This document shows, piece after piece, positions 47,190 to 58,097 of a DNA stretch of 64,000 nt (its first letter is position 1; the number at the start of each line of letters is the position of its first letter). A program made the translations under genes and the position numbers. This stretch comes from Thuidium tamariscinum (taxonomy: Eukaryota > Streptophyta > Bryopsida > Hypnales > Thuidiaceae), in contig OX344750.2 in the NCBI GenBank assembly GCA_947034885.2, positions 16,920,053 to 16,984,052 on the forward strand, in the 5' to 3' direction. Under the pieces are notes generated by a model. The model was not told where the DNA came from. It was given only the letters and a program-made list of their open reading frames with translations, and did not search any database.

Positions 47190-47757
47190 GTACAGTGGGG
47201 TACCAATCAAAATGTCGTTTTTGAATTCACAGTGAGAAAATTTTTAGTACTGCCAACTTTGAAAGCCTCCCAAGAGCTCAAAAATTGGTATTTTACCACG
47301 AAATTTTTACCACAACATCATCTTTAAGTCAATTATATGTATGCCAAATTTCAAGTCCAAGAAACTCACCGAAGAAAAGTTATTCAAAATCTACCAACAT
47401 GGATAGTGGTGAGAAACATTTCACTACTTTCAACTTTGACACCATCCTAAGGATTGAGTTCTTTTTCTTTTACCATGAAATTTTTGTCATGAAACAATCT
47501 CTATGTTTTTAATATGTATAAAAACTTTCAAGGTAAAAAAAAATTTCTTAAGAAGATATTTGAAATCTCCAAACACGTGTAGTTTTGAGAAAATTTTCAC
47601 AATTGCCAACTTTGACACCCTCCCAAGGGCTGAAAAATTGGTTTCTTACCATGTTTTTTTTTTGTGAATTCATCTCTATGTTGATAATATGTTCTCCAAA
47701 TTTCAAGTTCAAATGAATTACCAAAAAAAAAGATATACCAAATCTCCCAACATGTGA
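47190..47757 (+). repeat. Repeat R4, copy 1: three ~177-bp tandem units
   Basis: Starts GTACAGTGGGGTACCAATCA and aligns over 568 bp with 53871-54438. Inside, an AACTTTGA...CCTCCCAAG...ACCATGAAATTTT pattern recurs with starts at 47255, 47432 and 47608 (spacing 177 and 176). The block is a short satellite-like array. The frames within it are not genes. Confidence 0.85.
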
Positions 47758-50593
47758 TATAAATGTTTGGATCCTACCATTCCTTCAAAAAGAACAAGGA
47801 TTTGGTTAGAGTAAATTATGAGATATTATTTAACAAAGAAGAATGCTTTCTTAGATTTGATCTAATCAATTATGTATACCTTAATGTCTTCAACCATCAA
47901 TGCATTTTACAACATATGTACAAAACATTTATATCACAATGCTTGGAATGAATTTCAAAAATCTCAACTACACTAATTGCAAGATATACGGGTTTAGAGT
48001 AAAAAAGACGAAGTTTTATGGAAACTATAAGACTGCATTATTTGGCTTTAAACCTTTTTCACTGAAATTTTTTGCACTACAAAGTTTTGAGCTTTAAATC
48101 TTGATAGTGGTGAATATAGGTGAGAGTCTAGGAGAAATATTTAAAGAAGAAAATTACTTTTTATTTTTCAAAAAATAGTTAATTAGAACTAGTAGGTATG
48201 GCATAATAGGAAAATCTAAATTAATTAATATATTTAACATAGAATTAGAGCTTACTAATATCAATGGTAAGATTTTATAGTAAGGAAACTAAACCATGCA
48301 GATTTTTTTTTAAATCTAGAAAATTACATTTACAAATGAATTCTACAAGTGTGTTTTTTTCCAAAAACATACTTACAATGCATGCTCAAAAAAGAAGATT
48401 GTTCATAATTTTTACATCACTTGTCCAAATAAAATGAATCTAAGCTTTCTATGTAGACAAAAATTTAATGTGCAAGAAAAAACAAATAAAAATGAAAATG
48501 AAAGTCAAAATTTTTGAAATTCCTTTTTGTTGTCCGCTCTTCCTAATTTTGAGAATAACTTTAGTTTGTAGGCATCCTTTGTATTCTTATTCATCAATTG
48601 AGAAAAAACTTTATTTATCTAAAGATAATCAATTTTTCTATCTTCAAAAATTATTTCTCAATATCATAACAAGAAGTCAAAAATTGAGTTCATTCTCAAA
48701 ATCTAAGGTATCCCTGCAAGGGACAATTGGTCCTTCAAGGGTTTATACTATACAAAATCTATGCTTGACTTTTGTAATACTTTAGGAGCTTATAAGGACA
48801 TGGATGATACTCTATTTCTCATTTTTTTCTAATACAACACCATTTCATCCAACATCTAATAAAATAACTTGTACAATTGTAGTACAATAGTATTAACTCT
48901 TTCAATTTGGCATGCACCTTTAGGCCTACATTTAGGGAAACCCTTCAAATCAATAAATATATGTTTGATACTTCTATATTATAATAGAATAATATTATTT
49001 TTGATGTAGAAACACATTGCAAATGTACATGTATGAGGTCCATGATTGATTAATTATTGTACATGACTAACATTGGTCATAATATATGAAGGTCAATTTC
49101 ATTTTTTACTTCCTAAGCACCAAAAATTTCATATACAATATATTATTGATGGATTGTAACTTAGAATGTACATACAGATATAAGGATGTAGAATAATAAC
49201 TTCAATTATATTTTTTTTGTATGAATGTAATATTTAACCTTAACCTATACTAGTTTAGTATACAACATTAAATCACATTAAAGTTCTACAATTTTTTCCA
49301 ATAACATCCTCTAATAGAATAATAAAATAATTCAATAGAAATGATCGATTGATTTCTTGTAGCATGTATATTTTGGTGTTTTGAACTATCAATGCATTTT
49401 ACAACATAAGTACAAAACCAAAAGAAACACTTCAGTCTTTAGGTCATATTTGAATGTTTCACTTTTGTACAAGTGGTAGTAATGTAATATAGTTCAAAGC
49501 CAAACAATAATTGATGCCCTAAATCCTACAAAACATTAAAAAAAAAAGTTAGTGAGGTCTATATATGAACTACATTTTAATAATGACAGTAAAGAAGAAT
49601 TGAAAGTAAAATATATTGAGCACACCACCAATGTTTTGGGTGAGTAATATACAATTTGAAGTTTGAATAAGGTTTAGGCAACTCGGGTGGATAGGAAGGA
49701 CATCCTTTTACAGGGCTTTTCCTATCAATTTTACAAAAAAATCACTCTAAAGTATATAGCACATAAATTGCCAAGATAGTAGTATAACTTATCATGCCAA
49801 TACTTCAACCAAAACATCACCTCAACTGAAAATTTCTATAGAATTCAAGCAAGGATCGAATCAAGATCTCTACAAAGTACAATTTATAAAGATATCACCT
49901 CAAAACTCTTTATAAGGAGAACACCAAGAACTATTAGTATTCAAATCAAGTAAAGATCTCATCAAGATCCATATAAAGTATAAATTCCAGTATTGTAAAC
50001 TTGTCACATCTATTATAAACTTAAATATGTTGTGTTGTAAATCCTACAAGCATTAGGATTTAACATTCCCAAACAAAATGAAATCTAGTTGCTATGAACT
50101 TCTATAAGCTGCCAATTGGTGAATTAACCTAAGAGGCTGTGAAACTCACCTACACCCATACAATCCAACAAACCCACAATCAATTAGAATGTGCATGTCA
50201 AGTGTCTACAACCTACAGTAGCTTGTTAATGCAATTACAAAAAAAACCCCACAATTTATAGAGTTCAAAACATCACATAGTTACATGGCAACTACATCAA
50301 CTTCTAATACAATGCCAAGTATAGGACTAAGGAGACATTAATTTTGGCAAACACACCATAAAAAATAAAAAGCCAGTGGTTCAAAATACATTCAATTTAG
50401 CAATTCAATCTAGCAATTTGTCAAATCAAAGGCACCGGTGAAGATGCCATCTATGATTTTTATACCACCTGTAATAATAAAATCACTCCTACGACTCTTA
50501 GAAAGCACTAAATAGTCCAAAGTGAAGACTGAGGATCAACAATGGTATTGGCCAACTATTTATAGTACAAGTATCCACCCGTGGTAAAGCATA
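47758..50593. other. AT-rich spacer without a gene
   Basis: No coding region recognised. The 105-codon frame at 48468-48785 has AT-driven composition and no domain. Confidence 0.65.
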
Positions 50594-50790
50594 GCCGTGG
50601 CCAAAAGTGCTTTGGTTTTTCAAAAAAGAGAAAGAGGGGGAAATTCAAATTTTAAGTGAGGTCAAAAGAACTTAGACTATCTATGTATGGTACCACACAA
50701 CCATGGCTAGATGTGCCTTGGTTTTTCAAAAAAGAAAGAGGGGGAAATTCAAATTTTAGTCAAGTCCAAAAAACTAAGACTGGATGTTTC
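50594..50790 (+). repeat. Tandem duplication, unit about 105 bp
   Basis: GCCTTGGTTTTTCAAAAAAG or a one-base variant appears at both about 50608 and 50714, each followed by AAAGAGGGGGAAATTCAAAT. The units begin near 50594 and 50699. Confidence 0.8.
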
Positions 50791-51544
50791 CCACCCAGGC
50801 AATTCAAACACACCTACTACCTATAGGCTGTCATTTTTAATTATGGCATGGTACTCCCATGTAAAGTTCATATTGTGGTTGAATTTAAGTAAACCACACG
50901 CCGCCAATAAACTAAAAGGTATGAGTCAAGTCAAAAAAACCTATATCATTTAAATTCAAATCATAGCTCCATGATTTAAATAAGGACCCTCAAATAAAAA
51001 AGGCTATTCGCCTTCTCTAAAATGTGACACCTTGTTATAGTTGGTGAATAAAATACCCATAACCAAAAACAAACAAGTCATCATGTCAATTGGATTTATA
51101 CGATAGTTAATAAGAGTTCAAATTAGGGCTCCATATATCATGATTTAAATTATTATAAAAAAAATTAGGTCAAGGCATGCTTTCCATTTTTATATGAAAT
51201 CACATCTAAAAATGGCAATGATTTATAAACCAACTCTTATTCTCAACCAACAAAATATATCACACAAAAACCTATTGTGTTATAAAAGATATATAGTATA
51301 TGCCTCTACCACCGGGCTTTACCATTCTAAAATGAAATTAAAGGATTCTTTAAATAAAATAAAAGGGTGGGTAGTATGGATAATCAAATCAGCACATTAC
51401 CACCTAGGCATTTGTAATCTATTAAATAGCCCCTTACTACCTGCTATTCAATAAAAAAATCTTATATGACAACTCTATATTAATGTTTTTATTAAAAAAA
51501 CCAATACTGGCTTCAAACTTTTATGAAAACATCAATAATTAGAC
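50791..51544. other. AT-rich spacer without a gene
   Basis: Nothing recognised beyond short random frames. Confidence 0.6.
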
Positions 51545-51870
51545 TGAGGTTTTAGGGTGTAGGGTGTAGGGTATAAATATATGGAGAAATAACTTGAATT
51601 ACCATTTCATGCATTTATACTACATTGGATACTTCTAGCATTCAATAATTGTCATTAAAAGAATGGAAGTGGATTAGTCTTCTTTAGAATCTAATGTTCT
51701 TGTACTCAAGGACTTCCAAAATTCTAAAATAGTGAATACATAGTGAACAAAGAGACTGATGAACAGACAAGCAAGCATACAAAGAGGTGGATGGATAAGT
51801 GGTTGAACAAGCGGATGAGTGAGCGAGCGGACGCCCAAGCGAGCACACAAGCGATCGGATGGATGGGCGG
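51545..51870 (+). repeat. Repeat family R3, copy 2
   Basis: TTTTAGGGTGTAGGGTGTAG, then a block aligning with 39480-39580 (CATTTATACTACATTGGATA), then a degenerate minisatellite with GGATGGATAAGTGG, GCGAGCGGACGC and CGGATGGATGGGCGG words. Confidence 0.65.
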
Positions 51871-51884
51871 TTGGGCTTGATATG

Positions 51885-52440
51885 TGCTTGAGGTATGCTT
51901 GAGGTCTACTTCAAGTACACCTTTAGCTCATTTTTAATCCTCTTATTAAATTTAAAGCAAAATTAATTTTAAAAATGATGTGTTCAATGGAAAAAATAGA
52001 AGTATGTTAATGTACGCTTGAAATAGACCTCAAGCAAACGACAATACACTTTAACTTTTTCCAAGATTTGGGACTCAAATTTGGATGGATTTGAGGCCAA
52101 AACTTGAGGGGTTTGGAATCCAAGCTTAGGAGGTATGTGAAAACTCCCAAAGCCTTGCCATCAAAAAAACAGTTTGATGTAAAAACACTACAACTTTTCA
52201 AGCTAAATGATTTTGAAGCATAATAATTTTTTTTTTAAATGTGTTCAATGAAAAAAATAAAAGTGTGTTGAGGTGTGCTTGAGGTAGACCTCAAATATAT
52301 CTCAAACACACCTCAATACACTTTCATTTTTTTTTTATTGATTTGAAACAAAACAAATTTAAAATAAATATTGTATTGAGGTGTATTTGAGAAGTTGAGG
52401 TTTACTTCAAGTAAACCTCAAGTACATTTTAATTTTGTCA
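51885..52440. repeat. Direct and inverted TTGAGGT-rich repeats
   Basis: GTGTGCTTGAGGTAGACCTC and close variants recur near 51885, 52015, 52275 and 52395 in both orientations, separated by similar A/T-rich linkers (GTGTTCAATGGAAAAAATA and variants). A small array of diverged palindromic units. Confidence 0.6.
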
Positions 52441-52589
52441 TTGATTTTGATGCATCTACACACTTACAAGGGTAAATTATATGAAAGCATAATAAAAGAA
52501 GAGCTAACACTTTAAACCTACTTAGTCAAAATACTTTAATTTCTTTTTGACTTTTCCTAAATTTTAATTTTTTTTTCATATATTGAAGT

Positions 52590-52810
52590 AATTGCCCACC
52601 ACTCGTCCACCCTTTTGATAGCTTATCCGATTGCTTGATCGAAAGCCTTACTGACCAACTGTTGGAAAGTTAATCCAACTGCCTGTCTGAAAGTCGTTCG
52701 AATGTTTGCCCGCCCATTTGAAAGCCACTTGTTTATTCATCCAACCGCCCATCTGACCACCTTTTTGATGGTTTGTCTACCTTTTCCCGACCACTCATCT
52801 ACCTGACCAT
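52590..52810 (-). repeat. R3 minisatellite, inverted block
   Basis: CCAACCGCCC, CCACTCATCTACC and TTCGAATGTTTGCCCGCCC words, the inverse of those in the R3 minisatellite at 51740-51870. Confidence 0.55.
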
Positions 52811-53329
52811 TGGACGGACAATTTTTCAAATGACAAATGACGTCTAGAAGGGCTGCGGACATTAACATTGGACATTCAAGCATCCTGTCAACCTTGTAAC
52901 CAATAGATAAAATTAACTTATATCAATTCATTTTCATTTTGTTTTGGATAGTGCTTTTTTTGCAGTGTATGTTAGAAATTGTTTTTTGTGCCTTCCATGT
53001 TATAAGTCAAAGCTCCTAGTTTACCTTGCCTAGATTAATGACAAAGACTACAATAAACAAGTACAAAATGACCTCTGAAATTTCTTAGAACTCTGGACTT
53101 GATAGTGGTCACTTTGCAAACAATAGGTTAATGATTCCTAAGCTTAAGACATTACACCACTATGAGATTGTTTCTTCCACATGAAAGAAATACCATTTGA
53201 GGCATTGGTAGATCAAAATCATGATATGATTTCAAAGATTTGTGCACATGTGAAGACTCTAGATTTAGTAAAGCAAGAATGTCAATGATTTGCTTTAAAT
53301 TGCAATACAATTAACTGGTTGGCATGTGA

Positions 53330-53830
53330 GAGATTTTCAAAACATGCAACAAAATATATAGCATATGTACATTTCTTTAAAAAAATTCACTTGTTCACAC
53401 AAAATTTGCGATAGATTTGCTCAATTATAACTAATGTAATCAATGCTCCCAAAGGACATTAGTCACAATTGAGCAGATCTTCCAAATTACTTGTTGCCCA
53501 AACCCTATTTGCCCCCTCTCAGTCCACTCCAGCCCCCTACACTCCAACCTTGTTTGACACAACCCCATCCACCAAGCCTTTAATCCTCTATACGTCCCAA
53601 CCTTTGTTTGGTCAAATCCTTGTCTGCAATAATATAATTTGTTAGGAATTCCATTTGTTGTGACCCATCCCACATTCCCACCTAATCTTTTTTGACATGC
53701 CGTCCAATCTATTGTTTGATCCAACATGTCCGCCACAACCCGTCCGCCACAACCTTCTTTGCTAAGATTCCAATCCCCCTATCTACCATGATGTTTGTCC
53801 TTGATCCATTTTAGACAATTCATTTGCTTA
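53330..53830 (-). repeat. Repeat family R3, copy 3 (inverted)
   Basis: CAAAGGACATTAGTCACAAT at about 53450 aligns with the inverse arrangement of the blocks at 39930-40435. It is followed by a minisatellite-like stretch to 53800 (CCCCATCCACC, TTGTTTGACAC words). The 98-codon minus frame at 53440-53736 comes from this repeat. Confidence 0.6.
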
Positions 53831-53870
53831 AAAATTAGAATTCTTTTGCTCAAACATTGGACTTTCAAAT

Positions 53871-54438
53871 GTACAGTGGGGTACCAATCAAAATGTCGTT
53901 TTTGAATTCGCAGTGAGATAAATTTCAGTATTGCCAACTTTGAAAGCCTCCCGAGAGCTCAAAAATTGGTATTTTACCACGAAATTTTTTAGTATAGCAT
54001 CATCTTTAAGTTAATTATACATATGCCAAATTTAAAGGCCAAAAAATTCACCAAAAAGAAGTTATTCAAAATCTACCAACATAGGTAGTGGTGAGAAACA
54101 TTTCACTACTTTCAACTTTGACACCTTCCTAAGGATTGAGTTTTTTTTTTTTTGCCATGAAAATTTTGTCATGAAACAATATATATGTTTTTAATATGCA
54201 TAAAAAATTTCAAGGTAAAAAAAGTTTTTTTGAAGAAGATATTTGAAATCTCCCAACAGGTGTAGTTTTGAGAAAATTTTCACAATTGTCAACTTTGACA
54301 CCCTCCCAAGGGCTGAAAAATTGGTTTCTTACCATGAATTTTTTTGTGAAGTCATCTCTATGTCAATAATATGCGCTCCAAATTTTAAGTTCAAATGAAT
54401 TACCAAAAAATAGATATACAAAATCTCCCAACATGTGT
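53871..54438 (+). repeat. Repeat R4, copy 2
   Basis: Second copy of the 568-bp block at 47190-47757, same orientation and same length, about 90% alike by eye. The ~177-bp internal units start at 53936, 54114 and 54291. A fourth unit begins but stops at the hairpin that follows. Confidence 0.85.
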
Positions 54439-54545
54439 AGTTGTGAGGAGGAGTTTTTGAGCCCTTAGTATAGTGTTATTTTGTGGAGCAAAGTTTGACA
54501 CGAATGTAAAAACTCAACCTCACAACTACACATGTTGAGAGATTT
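54424..54545. repeat. Hairpin at the R4 edge
   Basis: CTCCCAACATGTGTAGTTGT on the left and ACAACTACACATGTTGAGAG on the right pair with one mismatch, separated by about 70 bp. The left arm is R4 unit sequence, so the arms probably arose by inverted duplication of R4. Confidence 0.8.
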
Positions 54546-56220
54546 TGAATATATTTTTTTGGGTAAGTGTTTTGAACTTTTAAAAATTTAATGTTCTAGT
54601 TTTTCCTCCATGCATTTAATTCATTAATCTAAACCTTAAGTCCTAAACCCTAAATCCTAAATCTTTAAATATTAAATTTAAATTACCTTTCAATTTTGCA
54701 TGATTCTATAAAAAGAGAAGCCTTAAACCATCTGCCCCAAGTACTTCCATCCCAACCTTGTAAATCTTAGATTTATTCCCTTCCAATATGGAGGTTATAG
54801 GAAATTTCCATCTTCTATCAGCGACTTCAAATATTGCTTTTTTTTCATGAGATTTCATAGTAGATTAGATAGGTAATTGCAAAAAACACTAGCCAATTTT
54901 GTTGCCTTTTAATTTTGAAATGCTATAACTTTTGAAGGATGAACTAAATGCCAAAAATAAAAGATCTGTTTTTAGATATCTTGATTGTAATTGTATTCTT
55001 TATTTTTTTTAGAATTTTATTAGAATAATTTTATATTTAAAATTTAATTATATTAATTTGTCACACTTTGACATTTAGGGTTTTTCATACTATAGAGCAA
55101 TTTACATTTATGGTTTTGACTTCAAATTTTTGTGGTATATTTTTCTAATAGGCACATGTTCCTACCAAAGGAAATCTTGGAACGCATTATTTTAAACCAT
55201 TCATGTTTATGCAAATAGGCCTCCTTTGTGCACACACTCCTTATCATTAGAGATGGTTTTGACATCATTTTTTGAGTCAAATCTCATCACTAAGAAGTCT
55301 TTTTAAATAGCCAATTTTTAGTTTTGTCAAAAATTATTTTTTTCTATTCTCTTCAAATTAAAATGTGAAATTATGTATTTTCTTGGCAATATACTTGGCC
55401 ATAGAATTTTGGTGACCAACTTTTGAGATTTGATATGTCAAAAGAAGATTGAAAGACTTTCTAATTACTTTCAAAGTTTGAACATTTTCATGATTACAAA
55501 CTATAAACATTCAATCCCAAAGTGATATTATTATATTAACTTTCTCCAAACTATAAACATTAAACATTCAATCCAAAAGTTATATTGTTGTATTTCCTTT
55601 TCCCATGAGACCTCTAATATATCTAATTTTGTATTGTATGATTGACTTTTTTTTTAATGTTTATCAATTTTTTAATATTTTTTTGATTCAATCCAAAAAA
55701 ATTCCAAGAACCCCAAAAAAATTCCAAGAACCTCAAAAAAAGTCTCCAATGTTTGAGGCCGTTAGCAATATTGTATTCTTGTGAGTTATTTTCCTAGCCT
55801 CCTCAAACCCATGGGCCATTGATTTCTACTACCCTATGTAAAGGTCCAATTTGGTGCAAATTCAATCATTGTAGAAGTAAAAAAAAGTGCAGCATGTCAT
55901 CTTGTGTTTAGTGTGAAGTGACATGGACCCCCCAAAATCTGACGTGGAAATTCCATTTCGACACATCTTTGCCAAAGGAAACTCTCGTGGTAAGTTATAG
56001 GCAATTGGGGCTGGAGGCGAGCGCTTGTGGGTATGTAATAAGTTAATGAGTTAATACCTTACCCCCCACCCTCGCCTCGCCCATGCCCGCTTCGTCTCTC
56101 TCCTTTTTTTTTCCCCCTTTCTGCTTCCCCCATCTGCTTGCTGGCTCCCTCCGCCTTCCCCAACGCCATAGCTAAGTAGCTCGAATCCCCTTCTCCACAT
56201 GTTTCCTTCGCTTCGCTCTT
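54546..56220. other. AT-rich spacer and MKP-like promoter
   Basis: AT-rich to about 55.9 kb, with CCTAAACCCTAAATCCTAAA at about 54644. Composition rises from 55.9 kb where the phosphatase promoter must lie. The 202-codon minus frame at 56051-56659 lies in this promoter/leader, is rich in Arg, Gly and Glu, and has no domain; it was rejected. Confidence 0.5.
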
Positions 56221-56229
56221 TTAGGGTTC
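56221..56229 (+). promoter_or_regulatory. Telo-box-like motif in the phosphatase leader
   Basis: TTAGGGTTC, one base from TTAGGGTTT, on the sense strand, about 500 bp before the ATG. A leader intron (donor GGTAACG near 56537, acceptor GGTAG at 56721) would bring it closer, but that intron is only suggested by the splice words. Confidence 0.35.
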
Positions 56230-56723
56230 CCTTCTCCCTTGTCCACTCTCTCCAAAGAGCCACGCATCTTCTTCTACTTCTTCTTCTTCGACTTCCTCGT
56301 AGGTTTTCAGCGACTCTGTTGTCGCGAACGGCCACAAACAGGGTTGGTGGGTTTTCCGGATGGTGATGGTGGAGACTCGCAGCGTTTTTCTCTAGAGAAA
56401 AGTTTAACCCTTTGGCTGTTCTCACGAATATTTGGAGGGACTTCGTGTTTAGTGGGATCTGGCGAATAATTTCGCCAGAAAAAAACGCACACGCTGGAGC
56501 TACTGGAGAGCCTGGGCTGATGCTTCTAAGCTTCGGGTAACGCACACCCTGTCTTGCCTTCGCCTCTGCCTTTTTGCCTTTGCCTTTTGGGTTTGGGTTG
56601 CAATTCAACAGCAAAAGGGTTAGGATGTGGTTACCATTGACAATCGGGTTGAATGCCAACTAGAACTAGAACAAGGGTTTGAGAGTTCCTGCCGGAAGGC
56701 TCCGAATTCTGCAATTGGTAGGG

Positions 56724-58097
56724 ATGCTGAAGGACCGCGTGAACAAGCTGCGTAACGGCTCTGAAATGCGACTGGACACAAGTGCTCTTCAAGGTTACCC
56801 CGACCGCCACATCAAAGTCTCTCGTCGTTTACAGGACCGTGATTTGCTTGCCTCGTTTGACCCAGTGTGTTCTCACGTCATCGACCATGTTTACGTCGGC
56901 AGTAGCACCGTGGCAAGTTCTCACGAAATTCTTCTTTCCAACGGCATCACCCACATTCTCAACAGTGCAGGGTACGCTTGCCGCGAGTATTTCCCAGAAG
57001 AATTCGTCTACATGACGCTCTGGCTCAAAGATAGCCCGTCCGAAGATATCACCAGCGTCTTGTACTTAGTTTTCGACTTCATCGAAGGAGTTCGGAAGCA
57101 AGGGGGTCGTGTGTTTGTCCACTGCTGCAAAGGCGTCTCCAGGTCGACTTCCTTGGTGATAGCTTACTTGACTTGGCTCCAACAGTGTACATTCCAAGAC
57201 GCGTTCAACTTCGTGAAAAACGCAAGAGCGGTGACTAATCCCAACTTGGGATTTGCGTGCCAGTTGCTGCAGTTCCAGAAACAGCTCCAGAATGCGCACT
57301 TGTTGAGCAACAACAAGCTGCGGGTGTACCGGATGGCGCCCCATTCGGCGCATGATCCGTTGCGACTGGTGCCGAAGAAAGTGACGGGAGTGGAGATCAC
57401 GACGTTCGATTCACGAGGGGTGTTTGTGATTCACGGGCAGAGGAGCTTGTATGTGTGGCATGGGTGTGTGGCAGATATGAGAATGACCAAGGCGGGACGG
57501 GAGTTTGCGGATCAGTTGATTCGCTATGAGAAAGTGGAGGGGCCGCCTGTGGAGGTCTGTGAAGACGAGGAGTCGGATGAGTTTTTTGAGCTTCTGCGAA
57601 CGGGGATTTTTAGTAGAACCAGCAGTGATGTGTCGTCGTTTGGGGATGCTTTGCAACCACAGAAAGGGGACGAAGCTGCTGATCCTCATGTTATTGATGG
57701 AGAGGTTCTTGTGAAGCGTTTAGAAGGGTTGCGTCCCAGTGAAGGCCAAGGTGAAGCAACAACAACAGCAGGAAAAGAAGAAGCAGGAGGAGCAGTAGCA
57801 GAAGAAAAAGAAGGGGCTTCCTCTTCTTTATCGAATCAAGAAGAAGGTATGGATTGTCACAGTAGTCCAAGGAAACGGTTGTGCAGGTTAAAGACGTATG
57901 CTATCTATGACAAGGACTTCGAGTTGTTTGAGCATGCCAAAGGGGAGAAGTCCGGAGAGAAGTTTGGGGACAAGCTGTCACCAGGGTTGAAGGACAATGG
58001 TTGGAGACGACTCAAGGATAAAATCTTTTTAGGGGCTTCTTCGGATGTGTCGGTTCCGGATGTGGCAGAAGTGGTGACTGCCATTCCTTCGCCTTGA
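56724..58097 (+). CDS. MKP1-like dual-specificity phosphatase
   Basis: 457 aa, one exon. MAP-kinase phosphatase of the plant MKP1 type, which removes phosphates from the TEY Thr and Tyr of MAP kinases in stress and UV responses. The phosphatase domain covers residues about 47-205: HVIDHVYVGSSTVAS, ITHILNSAGYACREYF, probable general acid D103 in LWLKDSPSEDI, and signature HCCKGVSRS with C134 and R140 (C-x5-R). AYL and a TNPNLGFACQLLQFQ block typical of MKP1 follow. YRMAPHSAHDPLRLVP then leads into a gelsolin-like segment (about 225-270: FDSRGVFVIHG, LYVWHG). The C-terminus (about 300-457) is low-complexity, acidic then basic. It is much shorter than seed-plant MKP1 (~780 aa). The first in-frame ATG is at 56724; a preceding TTG at 56679 is open too, but a TAG lies six codons above it. 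A 5' coding exon cannot be ruled out. Confidence 0.88.
   Translation: MLKDRVNKLRNGSEMRLDTSALQGYPDRHIKVSRRLQDRDLLASFDPVCSHVIDHVYVGSSTVASSHEILLSNGITHILNSAGYACREYFPEEFVYMTLWLKDSPSEDITSVLYLVFDFIEGVRKQGGRVFVHCCKGVSRSTSLVIAYLTWLQQCTFQDAFNFVKNARAVTNPNLGFACQLLQFQKQLQNAHLLSNNKLRVYRMAPHSAHDPLRLVPKKVTGVEITTFDSRGVFVIHGQRSLYVWHGCVADMRMTKAGREFADQLIRYEKVEGPPVEVCEDEESDEFFELLRTGIFSRTSSDVSSFGDALQPQKGDEAADPHVIDGEVLVKRLEGLRPSEGQGEATTTAGKEEAGGAVAEEKEGASSSLSNQEEGMDCHSSPRKRLCRLKTYAIYDKDFELFEHAKGEKSGEKFGDKLSPGLKDNGWRRLKDKIFLGASSDVSVPDVAEVVTAIPSP

Noticed and set aside
51545-51590. Telomere-like TAGGGTG/TTTAGGG words (also at 39410 and 54644)
   Set aside because: Only a few degenerate units inside repeats; not a telomere or a regular interstitial telomeric array.
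56051-56659. 202-codon minus-strand frame upstream of the phosphatase
   Set aside because: Low-complexity composition, no domain, and it covers the leader of the opposite-strand gene.
56679-56723. TTG start for the phosphatase
   Set aside because: Nuclear plant genes start at ATG; the first in-frame ATG is 56724 and the extra 15 codons show no family match.
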